Source of the DNA: an uncultured Pseudoalteromonas sp.
Lineage (GTDB): Bacteria; Pseudomonadota; Gammaproteobacteria; Enterobacterales; Alteromonadaceae
DNA: 64,000 bases
Assembly (NCBI GenBank): GCA_947493455.1
Contig: CANLRB010000014.1
Location: 50,701 to 114,700, forward strand
Reading direction: 5' to 3'
Shown here: piece by piece, positions 9,844-19,361 of the stretch
How the letters are laid out: every line of letters starts with the position of its first letter
Numbering within the stretch: position 1 is the first letter of the stretch
Position numbers and translations under genes: made by a program
The notes under the pieces: model-generated
Told to the model about the DNA's origin: nothing
Seen by the model: the letters and a program-made list of their open reading frames with translations, nothing else
Database searches by the model: none

Positions 9844-10718
9844 ATAAATTACTTCTCGCTCTAACAACTATACTATTGATGAGCTGCGCCAACACAGGAT
9901 TAAAAGTCGGTAGTTGGGATGTCGGAAAACTGGTTAATCAAGGCGTTGCAGTCTGGGACAGCCAAAACATGACCGAAGAAAAGGAATATGAAATTGGTCA
10001 ACGACTATCGAGCCTATTATTAGGAGTTCGCCCGCTGCTCGATAATAATGATTTACAGCAATACGTAAACCAAGTTGGCTACCACTTAGCGAGCCACTCC
10101 AGCCGCCCTCATTTAAATTGGCGCTTTGGCATTATTCATAGTAATGAAATCAATGCCTTTGCCGCACCAGGCGGGTTTGTATTTATTACTTCCGCATTTG
10201 TATTGCAGCTCAACAGTGAAGCTGAATTAGCCGCGGTACTTGCTCACGAAATTGCCCATGTGACAGAACAACATCATTTAAATCGCTTACAAAGTGACTC
10301 ACTACGCGGTGCATTAACTGACGTTGCCTTTATGTCAGCTGATGCATACCAAAGCAACACCGGTGCGTCGAGCCAACAACGCCAATACACCCAATATGCC
10401 AAAGCACTCAGTGGTATGGCGATGGACTTGTATACCAAAGGACTTGATCGCGACGATGAGCTCGCTGCCGATGCAAAAGCCCTCTCTCTATTGGCAAAAG
10501 CGGGGTACGATGTGTATGCAATGGCAGCCTCATTACAGCGCGTCGATGCCATAGCCAGCGATGACTACGCTCTTGCTATGCTCTATCAAACCCATCCCAA
10601 ACCGCAAGAACGTTTGGCCTTAATCACAAAACAAATAAACCAACTTGAAAACGATAACCAAGTGCCTGAAGGGGTAATGCTTGTTACACGCTATCAGCAA
10701 AAAGTGAAAGTGCCTTAA
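9840..10718 (+). CDS. M48-family metallopeptidase, lipoprotein
   Basis: A 292-residue zinc peptidase. The lipobox LLMSC (Cys16) predicts a lipid anchor. The catalytic motif HEIAH lies at residues 136-140, and the third zinc ligand is expected in the DRDDELAADAKAL segment. NAFAAPGGFVFI is also typical of the BepA/LoiP/YcaL-like M48B/M48C group, which do proteolytic quality control of outer-membrane and periplasmic proteins. It is the last gene of the cyclase-SH3-peptidase operon, overlaps the SH3 gene by 4 bases, and is followed by a bidirectional terminator. The exact substrate is unknown. Confidence 0.9.
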   Translation: MNKLLLALTTILLMSCANTGLKVGSWDVGKLVNQGVAVWDSQNMTEEKEYEIGQRLSSLLLGVRPLLDNNDLQQYVNQVGYHLASHSSRPHLNWRFGIIHSNEINAFAAPGGFVFITSAFVLQLNSEAELAAVLAHEIAHVTEQHHLNRLQSDSLRGALTDVAFMSADAYQSNTGASSQQRQYTQYAKALSGMAMDLYTKGLDRDDELAADAKALSLLAKAGYDVYAMAASLQRVDAIASDDYALAMLYQTHPKPQERLALITKQINQLENDNQVPEGVMLVTRYQQKVKVP

Positions 10719-10732
10719 TACCAACATAAAAA

Positions 10733-10752
10733 AAGCTGACCGAGGTCAGCTT
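10733..10752. terminator. Bidirectional terminator between convergent genes
   Basis: AAGCTGACC (10733-10741) and GGTCAGCTT (10744-10752) form a 9-base-pair stem. The A-run before it gives a T-tract on the minus strand, and TTATT follows on the plus strand. It sits between the convergent M48 and amidohydrolase genes. Confidence 0.8.
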
Positions 10753-10786
10753 ATTCAATTAAGTTCAAACAATATAGTTCAAAGTA

Positions 10787-13700
10787 TTACTTTTCAAAGT
10801 ACATTTTTTCGCGCGGTGCTTTACCTACTTCATTCATCGTATTCGCATCAAATAAACGACCATTAATCATGGTAAAACTAATTTTGTCAGTCACGCGAAT
10901 ATCTTCAAGTGGGTTGCCGTCAATAACCACAAGATCCGCCAGTTTACCTGCCTTAATTGAACCAACATGATTATCTAGCCCTAAGTGTTTTGCCGGATCG
11001 ATGGTTGCTGTTTTAAGCGCATTGTGCGGCGTCATACCACCTTGCGCAAACATCCAAATTTCCCAGTGTGCGGCTAAACCTTCACGTTGGCCGTGAGCAC
11101 CTATGTTGACCAAAACACCTAAGTCTTGCAGTTCTTTTGAAACCCGCGCATTACTAAAGTGATTATAGTGATGATCTGGTGACTTCACGCGGCGCATAGA
11201 GCGTGGTAACAACTGGTTCTTTGGTACAAACTTAGATAAACGCGGATGCGCCCATACATCGGTTTTATCGTACCAATAGTTTTCACCCCAAATACCGCCG
11301 TATGCAACACCGAGCGTTGGCGTGTAACCAACTTCGGTTTGATTCCACATTTGCTTTATATCATCGTAGATGTTGGCAACCGGTAATGAATGTTCAATAC
11401 CCGTATGGCCGTCAACCACCATAGAAAGGTTATGTTGTAACAGTGAACCGCCTTCTGGCACCACCATCATACCTAATTCGCGCGCAGCCTGAACCACTTG
11501 TTGGCGCTGATTACGACGTGGTTGGTTGTATGACTTAACACTAAAGGCACCTACTTTTTGCAAACGTTCTAAGTGGAACTTCGCATCTTCTAGGCTATCA
11601 ACATGGCTGGTGAAACCTGGCATGTTTGCACCATATAAAATAGTACCCGTTGAGAAAATACGCGGGCCAACAATGCTACCCGCTTTTTGCATTTCACTTG
11701 CAGCAAACACTTCGGTTGTGTCGTTTGATGGATCGTGAATCGTCGTTACACCGAGACTCAAGCCCGCTAAGTTTTTCCAGTTTTGCTGTGGAATAATCTC
11801 ATTAGAAGCTTGTGAGCCATGCGCATGAGCATCAACTAAGCCAGGAATAATAGTTTTACCTGTAACATCAATTACCTCAGCACCTTTTGGAATTGACACC
11901 TGCTGCGCCGTGCCAACAGCTTCAATATGCTTGCCGTCGGTTAACACAACACCATTTTCAATGACTTCGGTACCTTCCATTGTAATGATACGAGCGCCAG
12001 TCAGTGCAATCATGCCCTCTGGTGCATCCATCTTTTTACTGAAGCCAATATTGGTGCCATTTTCAACTTTAAATGATTTACCTTTGGCTTTGTTAATCGC
12101 AAAGATACCATCGAGTTCAGCATGGTATAGCTCTGGGCCTAATGTCCAGTATAGCGCATCGCCTTTAGCACTCCAGCTAATGTTCTCACCGGCGCGCGTC
12201 GATACTTGCTCGATAGGGAACTGGCTATCCTTTGGACCAATATTAATTGTTTTACCGCGTTCAACTAGTGGCGTGACAAATACTTTAAAACGCTCGGCAA
12301 ATGCGAGGTATTTCCCATTTGGTGAAACTCTAAATTCAGTAGCATGTTTTGCCTCATACAACTTACGCGACTCTTTAGACTCTAAATCAACTAAACTTAG
12401 ACTCGGTTTTGGCCATGCCGACATAGTATAAATTTGGTTATTTTTATCGCCAAATTGCGGCTGAATCCCCGATTTAGTAATAAATTCTGGCTCGCCACCT
12501 TTTGCCGACACGCTGTAAATGCCCGGCTTTACTGAATAGCTGGTATCTAAAATTGAGCCACCGCGAATTTTGCGATAAACAACGGTTTTACCATCAGGGC
12601 TAAATGTTGGCTCAACATATTTACCTTTGGCTTTAACAACTGTTTTGCCTTTACCATTACGCGCTGATACCACACGAACTGACCCTTGCTTTTGATCATC
12701 CCATGTAACATAAGCGATTTTCTTACCGTCGCGTGAGAACGTAGGGAAAAATTCAAAATGGTCTGATTGTTTGGTTAAACGTTTTACTTTACCCGACTCT
12801 AAATCGCGCTTATAAATATGACCAAGCGCCTCAAAAATAGCCGTTTCACCATCAGGTGATACTTGTACATTGCGCAGCATTTTTACGTCAAACTCAGCGG
12901 TATCTAAGTTTTGTGCAACGCGCAGCGCCTTTTGTAACTTTTTCGTTGTTTCAACTTCAAATGCAATATTGCTAACTTGCTTTGATGCAACGTCGAGTGA
13001 ATGAATTTTACCACCGGCCCAGAAAATGAGCTTTTTATTGTCCGGCGTCCAAGCAATATTGGTATACACACCGTGAATCGCCCATGTTTCTTGCATGTCA
13101 CGCTCTAACTCACCATAAAGTTTAGTGTGCTCACCTGTTTCAAAGTTGTAGAGGTAAAGACTCGTTTGAAAGTCATCACGCTTAACGTACGCCAGTGTTT
13201 TACCATCCGGTGATGGTGTTGGACGAATTGCCCCGCCCATGCCTGAAATAATCGTTTCCATTTCACCGGTTTCGCGATCGTAGCGTTTGATTTTATAAAT
13301 GCCTGCTACAGAATCTTTTGAATAGTGGAATGTTTTACCAGGCGTCGCATCTTGTGAAAAATACACGTAACGACCATCAGGTGAAAACGCAGGTTCACCT
13401 AAATCTTTTTGTTCATTTGGACGCTTAGTGAGTTGTACACCTTTACCACCCGCTTTATGGTAAAGCCACACTTCACCTGCACCTAATGAACGTGTACCAG
13501 TAAAGTGTTTACGCGCAACAATAAAGTCACCATCTGGACTCCACGCTGGGCTATTTAACAGGCGAAATGTTTCTTTTGTCACTGCAGTTTGGTTTTCACC
13601 GTCAACATCCATCACCCAAATATTGTCACCACCACCTTGGTCCGAGGTAAACGCAATATGCTTACCATCAGGACTAAAACGAGGCTGCATTTGCCACGGA

Positions 13701-13975
13701 ATATCAGATGTCAGCTGTTTTGCTACGCCACCCGAAATAGGCATGCTATAAATGTCACCAAGTAAATCAAAAACAAGCGTTTTGCCATCTGGACTCACAT
13801 CAATATTCATCCAAGTGCCTTGCGATACCTTGATGCTGGCGTCAAAAAACTCGCCTTGTGGCGCATCTACTTGCCACTTTTTAGTTTCTTCTTTTTTTTC
13901 TTCTTGTGCATGCGCGACGCCAGTCAACGCAAAAGTAACCGCCAATGCAATTGACGTTTTTAATATCTGTTTCAT
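10787..13975 (-). CDS. TolB-like propeller plus amidohydrolase fusion protein, exported
   Basis: About 1062 residues. The ATG at 13975 is chosen over an upstream in-frame start at 14023 because it begins a clear Sec signal peptide ending at AHA-Q. Residues about 40-650 hold many PD40/WD40-like repeats (repeated SPDGK, FSPDGRYVYFS, WSPDG), forming one or two beta-propellers as in TolB and S9 peptidases. The C-terminal about 400 residues are an amidohydrolase: composite-domain strands, the metal motif VDAHAHG (His717 and His719), then further HxxxxH-type segments. It is probably a periplasmic peptidase- or amidase-like hydrolase; the substrate is unknown. Monocistronic, divergent from the methyltransferase-like gene. 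Confidence 0.9.
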   Translation of the reverse strand: MKQILKTSIALAVTFALTGVAHAQEEKKEETKKWQVDAPQGEFFDASIKVSQGTWMNIDVSPDGKTLVFDLLGDIYSMPISGGVAKQLTSDIPWQMQPRFSPDGKHIAFTSDQGGGDNIWVMDVDGENQTAVTKETFRLLNSPAWSPDGDFIVARKHFTGTRSLGAGEVWLYHKAGGKGVQLTKRPNEQKDLGEPAFSPDGRYVYFSQDATPGKTFHYSKDSVAGIYKIKRYDRETGEMETIISGMGGAIRPTPSPDGKTLAYVKRDDFQTSLYLYNFETGEHTKLYGELERDMQETWAIHGVYTNIAWTPDNKKLIFWAGGKIHSLDVASKQVSNIAFEVETTKKLQKALRVAQNLDTAEFDVKMLRNVQVSPDGETAIFEALGHIYKRDLESGKVKRLTKQSDHFEFFPTFSRDGKKIAYVTWDDQKQGSVRVVSARNGKGKTVVKAKGKYVEPTFSPDGKTVVYRKIRGGSILDTSYSVKPGIYSVSAKGGEPEFITKSGIQPQFGDKNNQIYTMSAWPKPSLSLVDLESKESRKLYEAKHATEFRVSPNGKYLAFAERFKVFVTPLVERGKTINIGPKDSQFPIEQVSTRAGENISWSAKGDALYWTLGPELYHAELDGIFAINKAKGKSFKVENGTNIGFSKKMDAPEGMIALTGARIITMEGTEVIENGVVLTDGKHIEAVGTAQQVSIPKGAEVIDVTGKTIIPGLVDAHAHGSQASNEIIPQQNWKNLAGLSLGVTTIHDPSNDTTEVFAASEMQKAGSIVGPRIFSTGTILYGANMPGFTSHVDSLEDAKFHLERLQKVGAFSVKSYNQPRRNQRQQVVQAARELGMMVVPEGGSLLQHNLSMVVDGHTGIEHSLPVANIYDDIKQMWNQTEVGYTPTLGVAYGGIWGENYWYDKTDVWAHPRLSKFVPKNQLLPRSMRRVKSPDHHYNHFSNARVSKELQDLGVLVNIGAHGQREGLAAHWEIWMFAQGGMTPHNALKTATIDPAKHLGLDNHVGSIKAGKLADLVVIDGNPLEDIRVTDKISFTMINGRLFDANTMNEVGKAPREKMYFEK

Positions 13976-14227
13976 GTGAAATCCAACATTGTCATTGTTA
14001 TAGAGACGCATCGATTGAACCAAAAACTAGGGGCAAACACCATACTTCATGCGATAAAGGGGCAAATAAGCGGGCTAAAGGTGATAAAAAACGACATAAA
14101 TTGATACAAAATTAGTCAGGTTAGTTATCTCAAATACTTATTTTTAACTTCAAAATGTGGTTACCTAGGGTACGAAAATAAACAACAATGTGAATTTGAG
14201 TTTAAAATCTTTCAAGGGATTATTTGA

Positions 14228-15040
14228 ATGAAAACGTTAACTAAGCTTGCGCTACTTGGCGCATTAGTCGCACCACTTAGCACGATTAACGCGGCACCGC
14301 TTAATGAAGTAATTAAAAGCGAAGTGCGCAGCGATAAAAATAAATCACGCGACGAATATCGTAACCCACAACAGACGTTACACTTTTTCGGTATCGAAAA
14401 TGACATGACTGTCGTTGAAATTTGGCCAGGCGGCGGTTGGTATACCGAAATTCTAGCGCCTATGCTGGCGGAAAAAGGTCAATTTGTGGCGGCGCATTTC
14501 CCTGAAGGCACTGACATCGGGTATTTCAATAAGCATTTACCAAAATTTAAAAGCAAAATTGAAAAAACACCTGAGTTATCTAAAACAAAAATCACTCAGT
14601 TCCACCCTAAGTTTTCACCTGAGCTAACGAAAGCGGGCACGGCAGATGCTGTACTTACATTTAGAAACTTGCACAACTTCTATATGGACAGTGACGAAGC
14701 TATGCAAAAAACGCTCAATGCCGCATTTAAAGCACTTAAGCCTGGCGGCATTTTAGGTGTTGTTGATCACAAATTACCAGAAAACCTCGATGCCGATAAA
14801 TTCCGTCCATCAGGTTATGTGAAGCAAAGTATTGTTGAAAAAGCTGCAAAAGCAGCTGGCTTTGAGTTAGTGGCTGTGAGCGAAGTGAACGCAAACCCAC
14901 TTGATAGTGCACAGCACGATAAAGGCGTATGGTCATTACCACCAACGCTTGCTGGCGGCAAAAAAGACAAAGCCAAATTCCTCGCAATTGGCGAGAGTAA
15001 TCGTATGACCCTTAAGTTTGTTAAACCTAAAAAACTGTAG
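14228..15040 (+). CDS. Exported class I methyltransferase-like protein (COG4798 type)
   Basis: A 270-residue protein with a Sec signal (residues 1-22, cleavage after INA) followed by a Rossmann-type methyltransferase fold. The SAM-binding motif I reads VVEIWPGGGWYTEIL (residues 62-76), and later strands include DAVLTFRNLHNFYMD and KPGGILGVVDHK. The family is annotated only as predicted methyltransferase. Export is odd because S-adenosylmethionine is cytoplasmic; the protein may use another ligand or may not be a methyltransferase at all. The start has AGGGAT upstream. Single gene ended by the hairpin at 15065. Confidence 0.85.
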   Translation: MKTLTKLALLGALVAPLSTINAAPLNEVIKSEVRSDKNKSRDEYRNPQQTLHFFGIENDMTVVEIWPGGGWYTEILAPMLAEKGQFVAAHFPEGTDIGYFNKHLPKFKSKIEKTPELSKTKITQFHPKFSPELTKAGTADAVLTFRNLHNFYMDSDEAMQKTLNAAFKALKPGGILGVVDHKLPENLDADKFRPSGYVKQSIVEKAAKAAGFELVAVSEVNANPLDSAQHDKGVWSLPPTLAGGKKDKAKFLAIGESNRMTLKFVKPKKL

Positions 15041-15064
15041 TTATTTGGTATAAACAACACCCCC

Positions 15065-15094
15065 TAGGCTAAATCTCTCTATCGGTTTAGCCTA
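15065..15094 (+). terminator. Probable intrinsic terminator after the methyltransferase-like gene
   Basis: TAGGCTAAA (15065-15073) pairs with TTTAGCCTA (15086-15094) over a 12-base loop, followed by CTTTCATTT. The T-tract is weak. Confidence 0.55.
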
Positions 15095-15202
15095 CTTTCA
15101 TTTACAGCTCTTAGTTATCCATTGAAAATACAATCTAATTTATTGGCGTACGGGCCAAACTAGGTTATATATAGTGCTTTCTATTTATTCAGGATGTATT
15201 TG

Positions 15203-15841
15203 ATGGAAATTACCTTATCGCCTGTAGAGGCACGCATTATTGGCTGCATGCTTGAAAAAGAAGTCACCACGCCCGATCAGTACCCCCTTTCACTTAATAG
15301 TTTAACCAACGCCTGTAATCAAAAATCTAATCGCGAGCCGGTGATGAGTTTGTCTGAGCTCGAGGTTCAAAACGCGCTCGACGAGCTAGTTGCAAAGCGC
15401 TTGGTCACATCAGATGAAGGTTTTTCGGGGCGTGTAAATAAGTACCAGCACCGTTTTTGTAACACTGAATTTGGCAGTTTGAAATTTACTGAACAAGAAA
15501 AAGCCATCATTTGCATTACCCTTTTGCGCGGACCGCAAACACCCGGTGAAATTCGCACTCGCTCCAACCGCCTTGCCGAATTCAGTAATGTACAACAAGT
15601 TGAAGACGCACTATCTAACTTAATCACCAACGAGCACGTAGTGAAATTAGAACGCGAACCCGGAAAACGCGAATCTCGCTTTGCTAATTTGTTTACCAAT
15701 GGCGACTATGAAGCCGCTAGCAATGAACAAATTAATAGTGGTGCCCCTAGCGAAAATAATAGTGAAGTGGCACAATTAAGAGCAGAAATAGCCACACTTC
15801 GCAGCGAACTTGCTGAAATAAAAGATCACTTAGGCTTATAA
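15203..15841 (+). CDS. yceH: YceH family protein (DUF480)
   Basis: A 212-residue protein that matches E. coli YceH closely in wording: EARIIGCMLEKEVTTPDQYP near the N-terminus, NACNQKSNREPVM, and later LLRGPQTPGEIRTRSNRLAEF and REPGKRESR. The fold is two winged-helix domains; its molecular role is not established. The C-terminal about 35 residues form a short coiled coil not present in all homologues. ATG at 15203 is preferred to the ATG at 15194 because AGGA at 15191-15194 is properly spaced and the protein then begins like YceH. nadE follows after 24 bases, so the two are probably cotranscribed. Confidence 0.92.
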   Translation: MEITLSPVEARIIGCMLEKEVTTPDQYPLSLNSLTNACNQKSNREPVMSLSELEVQNALDELVAKRLVTSDEGFSGRVNKYQHRFCNTEFGSLKFTEQEKAIICITLLRGPQTPGEIRTRSNRLAEFSNVQQVEDALSNLITNEHVVKLEREPGKRESRFANLFTNGDYEAASNEQINSGAPSENNSEVAQLRAEIATLRSELAEIKDHLGL

Positions 15842-15865
15842 CTCAATAATTCTTGGAGAAATAAA

Positions 15866-16693
15866 ATGCGTGCTGAAATAATGGCCGAAATGAAAGTACA
15901 GCCAACCATCGATGCTCAAGCTGAAATTACACGTCGCGTGTCGTTTATAAAGTCAAAATTGCTTGAGTCGGGCACGCAAAGTTTAGTGTTAGGAATAAGT
16001 GGCGGGGTTGATTCATCAACCTGTGGCCGCTTATGCCAACTGGCAATTAACGAGCTAAACCAAGAACACGCAACAACAAACTACCAATTTATTGCCATGC
16101 GCTTACCGTATGGTGTGCAAGCAGATGAAGACGAAGCTCAGCTTGCTGTTGACTTTATTCAACCTAACAAGCGTATTACAGTCAATATTAAGCCTGCAGC
16201 TGATGGAATGCATGAGCAAGCACTACAAGCAATTTGCGGCGAGTTTGAATTACCAAGCGACAACGCAGTCGATTTTGTTAAAGGGAATGTGAAAGCGCGC
16301 CAGCGCATGATCGCCCAGTACGAAATAGCGGGCCTGACGCGTGGATTAGTTGTTGGCACCGACCACAGTGCCGAAAACATTACTGGGTTTTATACAAAAT
16401 TTGGTGATGGGGCATGCGATTTAGCGCCCCTATTTGGGTTGTCAAAACGCCAAGTGCGCCAACTGGCAAAAGAGCTGGGAGCACCGGAGGTGTTAGTAAC
16501 AAAAACGCCAACTGCCGATTTAGAAGATAACAAGCCAGGCCTTGCCGATGAAGATGCTCTAGGCTTAAGCTACGACCAAATCGATGACTTTTTAGAAGGC
16601 AAACCGGTATCAGAATCAGTCGAACAAAAGTTAATTGCGATTTACCAGCGCACCCAGCACAAGCGTCAACCAATCCCGACTATTTACGATTAG
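15866..16693 (+). CDS. nadE: Ammonia-dependent NAD(+) synthetase
   Basis: 275 residues, the same length as E. coli NadE. It carries the ATP-pyrophosphatase P-loop SGGVDSS (residues 45-51), the deamido-NAD-binding segments GNVKARQRM and [19 protein letters not shown], and [16 protein letters not shown] near the C-terminus. It makes NAD+ from deamido-NAD+, ATP and ammonia in the cytoplasm; there is no glutaminase (nitrilase) domain. Strong Shine-Dalgarno GGAGAA. Lies downstream of yceH and ahead of a terminator pair. Confidence 0.97.
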   Translation: MRAEIMAEMKVQPTIDAQAEITRRVSFIKSKLLESGTQSLVLGISGGVDSSTCGRLCQLAINELNQEHATTNYQFIAMRLPYGVQADEDEAQLAVDFIQPNKRITVNIKPAADGMHEQALQAICGEFELPSDNAVDFVKGNVKARQRMIAQYEIAGLTRGLVVGTDHSAENITGFYTKFGDGACDLAPLFGLSKRQVRQLAKELGAPEVLVTKTPTADLEDNKPGLADEDALGLSYDQIDDFLEGKPVSESVEQKLIAIYQRTQHKRQPIPTIYD

Positions 16694-16719
16694 TCGGTAT
16701 CAATAATACCCTATTAAAT

Positions 16720-16744
16720 GCGCGGCTTAGGCTGCGTTTTTTAT
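16720..16744 (+). terminator. Intrinsic terminator of yceH-nadE
   Basis: GCGCGGC (16720-16726) pairs, with G-T wobbles, with GCTGCGT (16731-16737) around TTAG, followed directly by a run of Ts. Confidence 0.6.
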
Positions 16745-16787
16745 TTGTCACTTTTTATTGGTAACTTTTAACTAAGCGATAAAAATA

Positions 16788-16812
16788 AAAAGCCGCGATA
16801 TTCGCGGCTTTT
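16788..16812. terminator. Strong hairpin terminator, mainly for the minus-strand metalloprotease
   Basis: An 11-base-pair stem, AAAAGCCGCGA (16788-16798) with TCGCGGCTTTT (16802-16812), closes a 3-base loop. A-rich sequence on its left gives a T-tract for minus-strand transcripts, and Ts follow on the plus strand too. Confidence 0.85.
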
Positions 16813-16838
16813 AAGTTTCAAAATGAAAAACTAAATTC

Positions 16839-19361
16839 TTAAGCTTTCATTGCTTTTTCGATTAGCATGTCGATATATGCTTTTTGTGCTTTTGACGCAT
16901 CAGATGCACCCCAAGCAGCGCTTTTCGCTTTAATATCTTGCAACTGCTTAAACGCAGCCGCTTTTGCTAAGTTGTCATGCTTTGATGGCTTAGTAATGCC
17001 AGCCACTTTAATTAAGCCTTTAACATACTCAGTTTGAATGTTGTGGCTCAGCGTGCTCGCATCTTTTGCTTTAACAAAAATTGCATCTGTTAAGTCGTTT
17101 AGGTACTCATTTAGCTCGTACTCGTTACCATACATTTGGCTATCTGAAATACGCGTTAGTACTTTTTCATGCAGTAGTTGCTGAAGTACTGACTTTTGCA
17201 TACCTAAGATCATGCTGTGGAACTTAGGATCTTCGTTTTGGCCATAGTGGTTAAAGCCACGACGCTGGTGCTGCATTTTATCCAAAATTGGCTGCATGCT
17301 TTCAAGTGTATTTGGTGCAAATACATTGTTCGCAAGGGTATTCATTGCCGCTTTTTGAATCTTCGCAGGTACTGGCGTATATGGCGTTGAGTCAACACCT
17401 ACCGCGTTACGCTCAACATAAACACCACCGATTTGACGCGTGATAATGTTTGCCTGAGTACGGTATTCACGGAACAACATGTTAGCTTTTACGAGCAACT
17501 GGTGGTATGAATCACCTTCAACTAGTGCATTTTCTTCAAGCTTACCAAATGTGTTATTGATAAGTGCCATACGATCAGCTGCATATGCAACTGGATTAGA
17601 TGACATATCACCAATCATAATACGTGGGTCAATATGACGACCTGGTGCGCGCATATCGTCAGCATCATTACCAAATTGAAGGCCATGCTCACTTGAGCGC
17701 GCTAAAATTGCGTCTAAACGTGCTTGCTCTGCTTTTTTGTCGTTAAGACCTGCTGAGTAACCATATTCAATTGCCCAATCATCATAAGGACCTGGCTTAT
17801 CTTGGAAGTAGTCACCCTGTTCCATTCCCATTGGTGCAATGTTTGCTGGCGTGTAGTCCATCACAGAACCCGTCAATACGCCTTTTGTTTTGCTCTTGTC
17901 GTGAACGTCTTTTTCATTCCACAAGATTGATGCTTTCATGTTGTGGTTTAAGCCAAGGGTGTGGCCCACTTCATGTAAGATCAGCATTTTCAGGCCTTGA
18001 TCAAGAATTTCTTTCTTTTGAATATCCGTTGTTGCCAGCGAATTAGCCATCATCATACCCTGCTGTAGCTGATGACCTTGGCTACAATGTAGTGGCATTT
18101 CACCTTCGTGCGCGTGCTCATCTTCCATTGTCATTGCTGAGCCTTGGCTATATAGGCTATCAAGCATCCAACGGTTTTTCATGAATACATACTCAAGCAT
18201 GATGTCAGAACCGATGATTTGACCCGTTAGTGGGTTTGCAAGAGATGGACCGTAACCACCAAATGGAGGACGAGGTGACGACGTCCAACGCAGTACGTTG
18301 TAGTTTATGTCGCCTGCATCCCAGGTTGCGTCGTCAGGTTGCACTTTAACAACAATCGCGTTTTTAAAACCTGCTTTTTCGAACGAAGAGTTCCAAGCAA
18401 GAACACCTTGTCGTACAGTTTCACGCCACTCAACAGGTGTTGTATTTTCAATCCACCATGTGATCGGCTCAACTGGCTCTGAAAGCGCTGCTGTTGGGTC
18501 TTTTTTAACTAGGTTCCAACGATTAATGTAGTCGATGTACGGTGTCCAGTCGCTTGACGTCATATCATCAAACTGCTGACCAAAGTAACCAACGCGTGCA
18601 TCGTCTTTACGCGGCTGATAGTCGTTTTCAGGTAGAGCAATAAACGAGTGCTGTAGCTTTACAGATACACTGCGTGGGTCTGATACCGCTTGGCTACCGC
18701 GAACACTTGGGTTTTTGTTAGTTAATACGTAATCAACAACAACGTCTAGGTTATTGTCATAGTTACGGTTTGAAATAATGCGTGACTTTTTGTCGTCAAC
18801 TTTACCTGGGTTAAAACGCTTGCTTGCATTTTTGTCGCCAGCACGTTTCCACGGAGATACCTTATGTAACGCTTCGCTCTTAAATAGTTTATCAACTTTA
18901 AGTGCAATTTTGCCTTCTTCGTCTTTTTCAACTTTTAGGCTAGCAAGAACAGCTTCACTGATGTTAGCGTCGGCTGCACGTGAAATTGCGTTTGATTCGT
19001 CAAATTTGTAACGTGGCGTTTTACTAATAATGTCAACGCGGTCAAAATGACGACGAAACTCAATCAGCTTAGTTTCACGGTATGAACCACGAACGTGACC
19101 CGCATCAGTTACACCATCAACTGTGTGTGCAAAATATAAGAAAGGTTTATTTAACTGGCTTTCTTCAATCACCATCATGGTTTCGCCAGTTTTTTTATCC
19201 GTGTAAAGATCAAACAAGCCTTCAGAGCTGGTTTTTTCTTTTAGCATTTCAGCTAAAGTTTCAGGCTTTTTGTCTTCTTTTTTCTTATCATCTTTGGCAA
19301 TAGCTTGGCCATTTGCCGCAAAACACAGCGCTAGCGCCAGTGAGAGCGTTTTAAGTTTCAT
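16839..19361 (-). CDS. Exported zinc metalloprotease of the metzincin type (DUF5117/DUF5118 family)
   Basis: 840 residues counted from the ATG at 19361, which has AAGGGA upstream and starts a Sec signal ending at AIA-K; the longer frame to 19376 would need TTG and loses that spacing. The catalytic motif HEVGHTLGLNH (His463, Glu464, His467, His473) is the metzincin HExxHxxGxxH pattern. A DUF5118-like N-terminal part and DUF5117-like middle precede it, and a helical C-terminal part follows. Such proteins are common in marine and gut bacteria as secreted or periplasmic peptidases of unknown substrate. Monocistronic, with a long upstream region. Confidence 0.9.
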   Translation of the reverse strand: MKLKTLSLALALCFAANGQAIAKDDKKKEDKKPETLAEMLKEKTSSEGLFDLYTDKKTGETMMVIEESQLNKPFLYFAHTVDGVTDAGHVRGSYRETKLIEFRRHFDRVDIISKTPRYKFDESNAISRAADANISEAVLASLKVEKDEEGKIALKVDKLFKSEALHKVSPWKRAGDKNASKRFNPGKVDDKKSRIISNRNYDNNLDVVVDYVLTNKNPSVRGSQAVSDPRSVSVKLQHSFIALPENDYQPRKDDARVGYFGQQFDDMTSSDWTPYIDYINRWNLVKKDPTAALSEPVEPITWWIENTTPVEWRETVRQGVLAWNSSFEKAGFKNAIVVKVQPDDATWDAGDINYNVLRWTSSPRPPFGGYGPSLANPLTGQIIGSDIMLEYVFMKNRWMLDSLYSQGSAMTMEDEHAHEGEMPLHCSQGHQLQQGMMMANSLATTDIQKKEILDQGLKMLILHEVGHTLGLNHNMKASILWNEKDVHDKSKTKGVLTGSVMDYTPANIAPMGMEQGDYFQDKPGPYDDWAIEYGYSAGLNDKKAEQARLDAILARSSEHGLQFGNDADDMRAPGRHIDPRIMIGDMSSNPVAYAADRMALINNTFGKLEENALVEGDSYHQLLVKANMLFREYRTQANIITRQIGGVYVERNAVGVDSTPYTPVPAKIQKAAMNTLANNVFAPNTLESMQPILDKMQHQRRGFNHYGQNEDPKFHSMILGMQKSVLQQLLHEKVLTRISDSQMYGNEYELNEYLNDLTDAIFVKAKDASTLSHNIQTEYVKGLIKVAGITKPSKHDNLAKAAAFKQLQDIKAKSAAWGASDASKAQKAYIDMLIEKAMKA

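Noticed and set aside
11910-12431. 173-residue ORF opposite the amidohydrolase fusion
   Set aside because: Shadow of the real gene's codon pattern; no domain.
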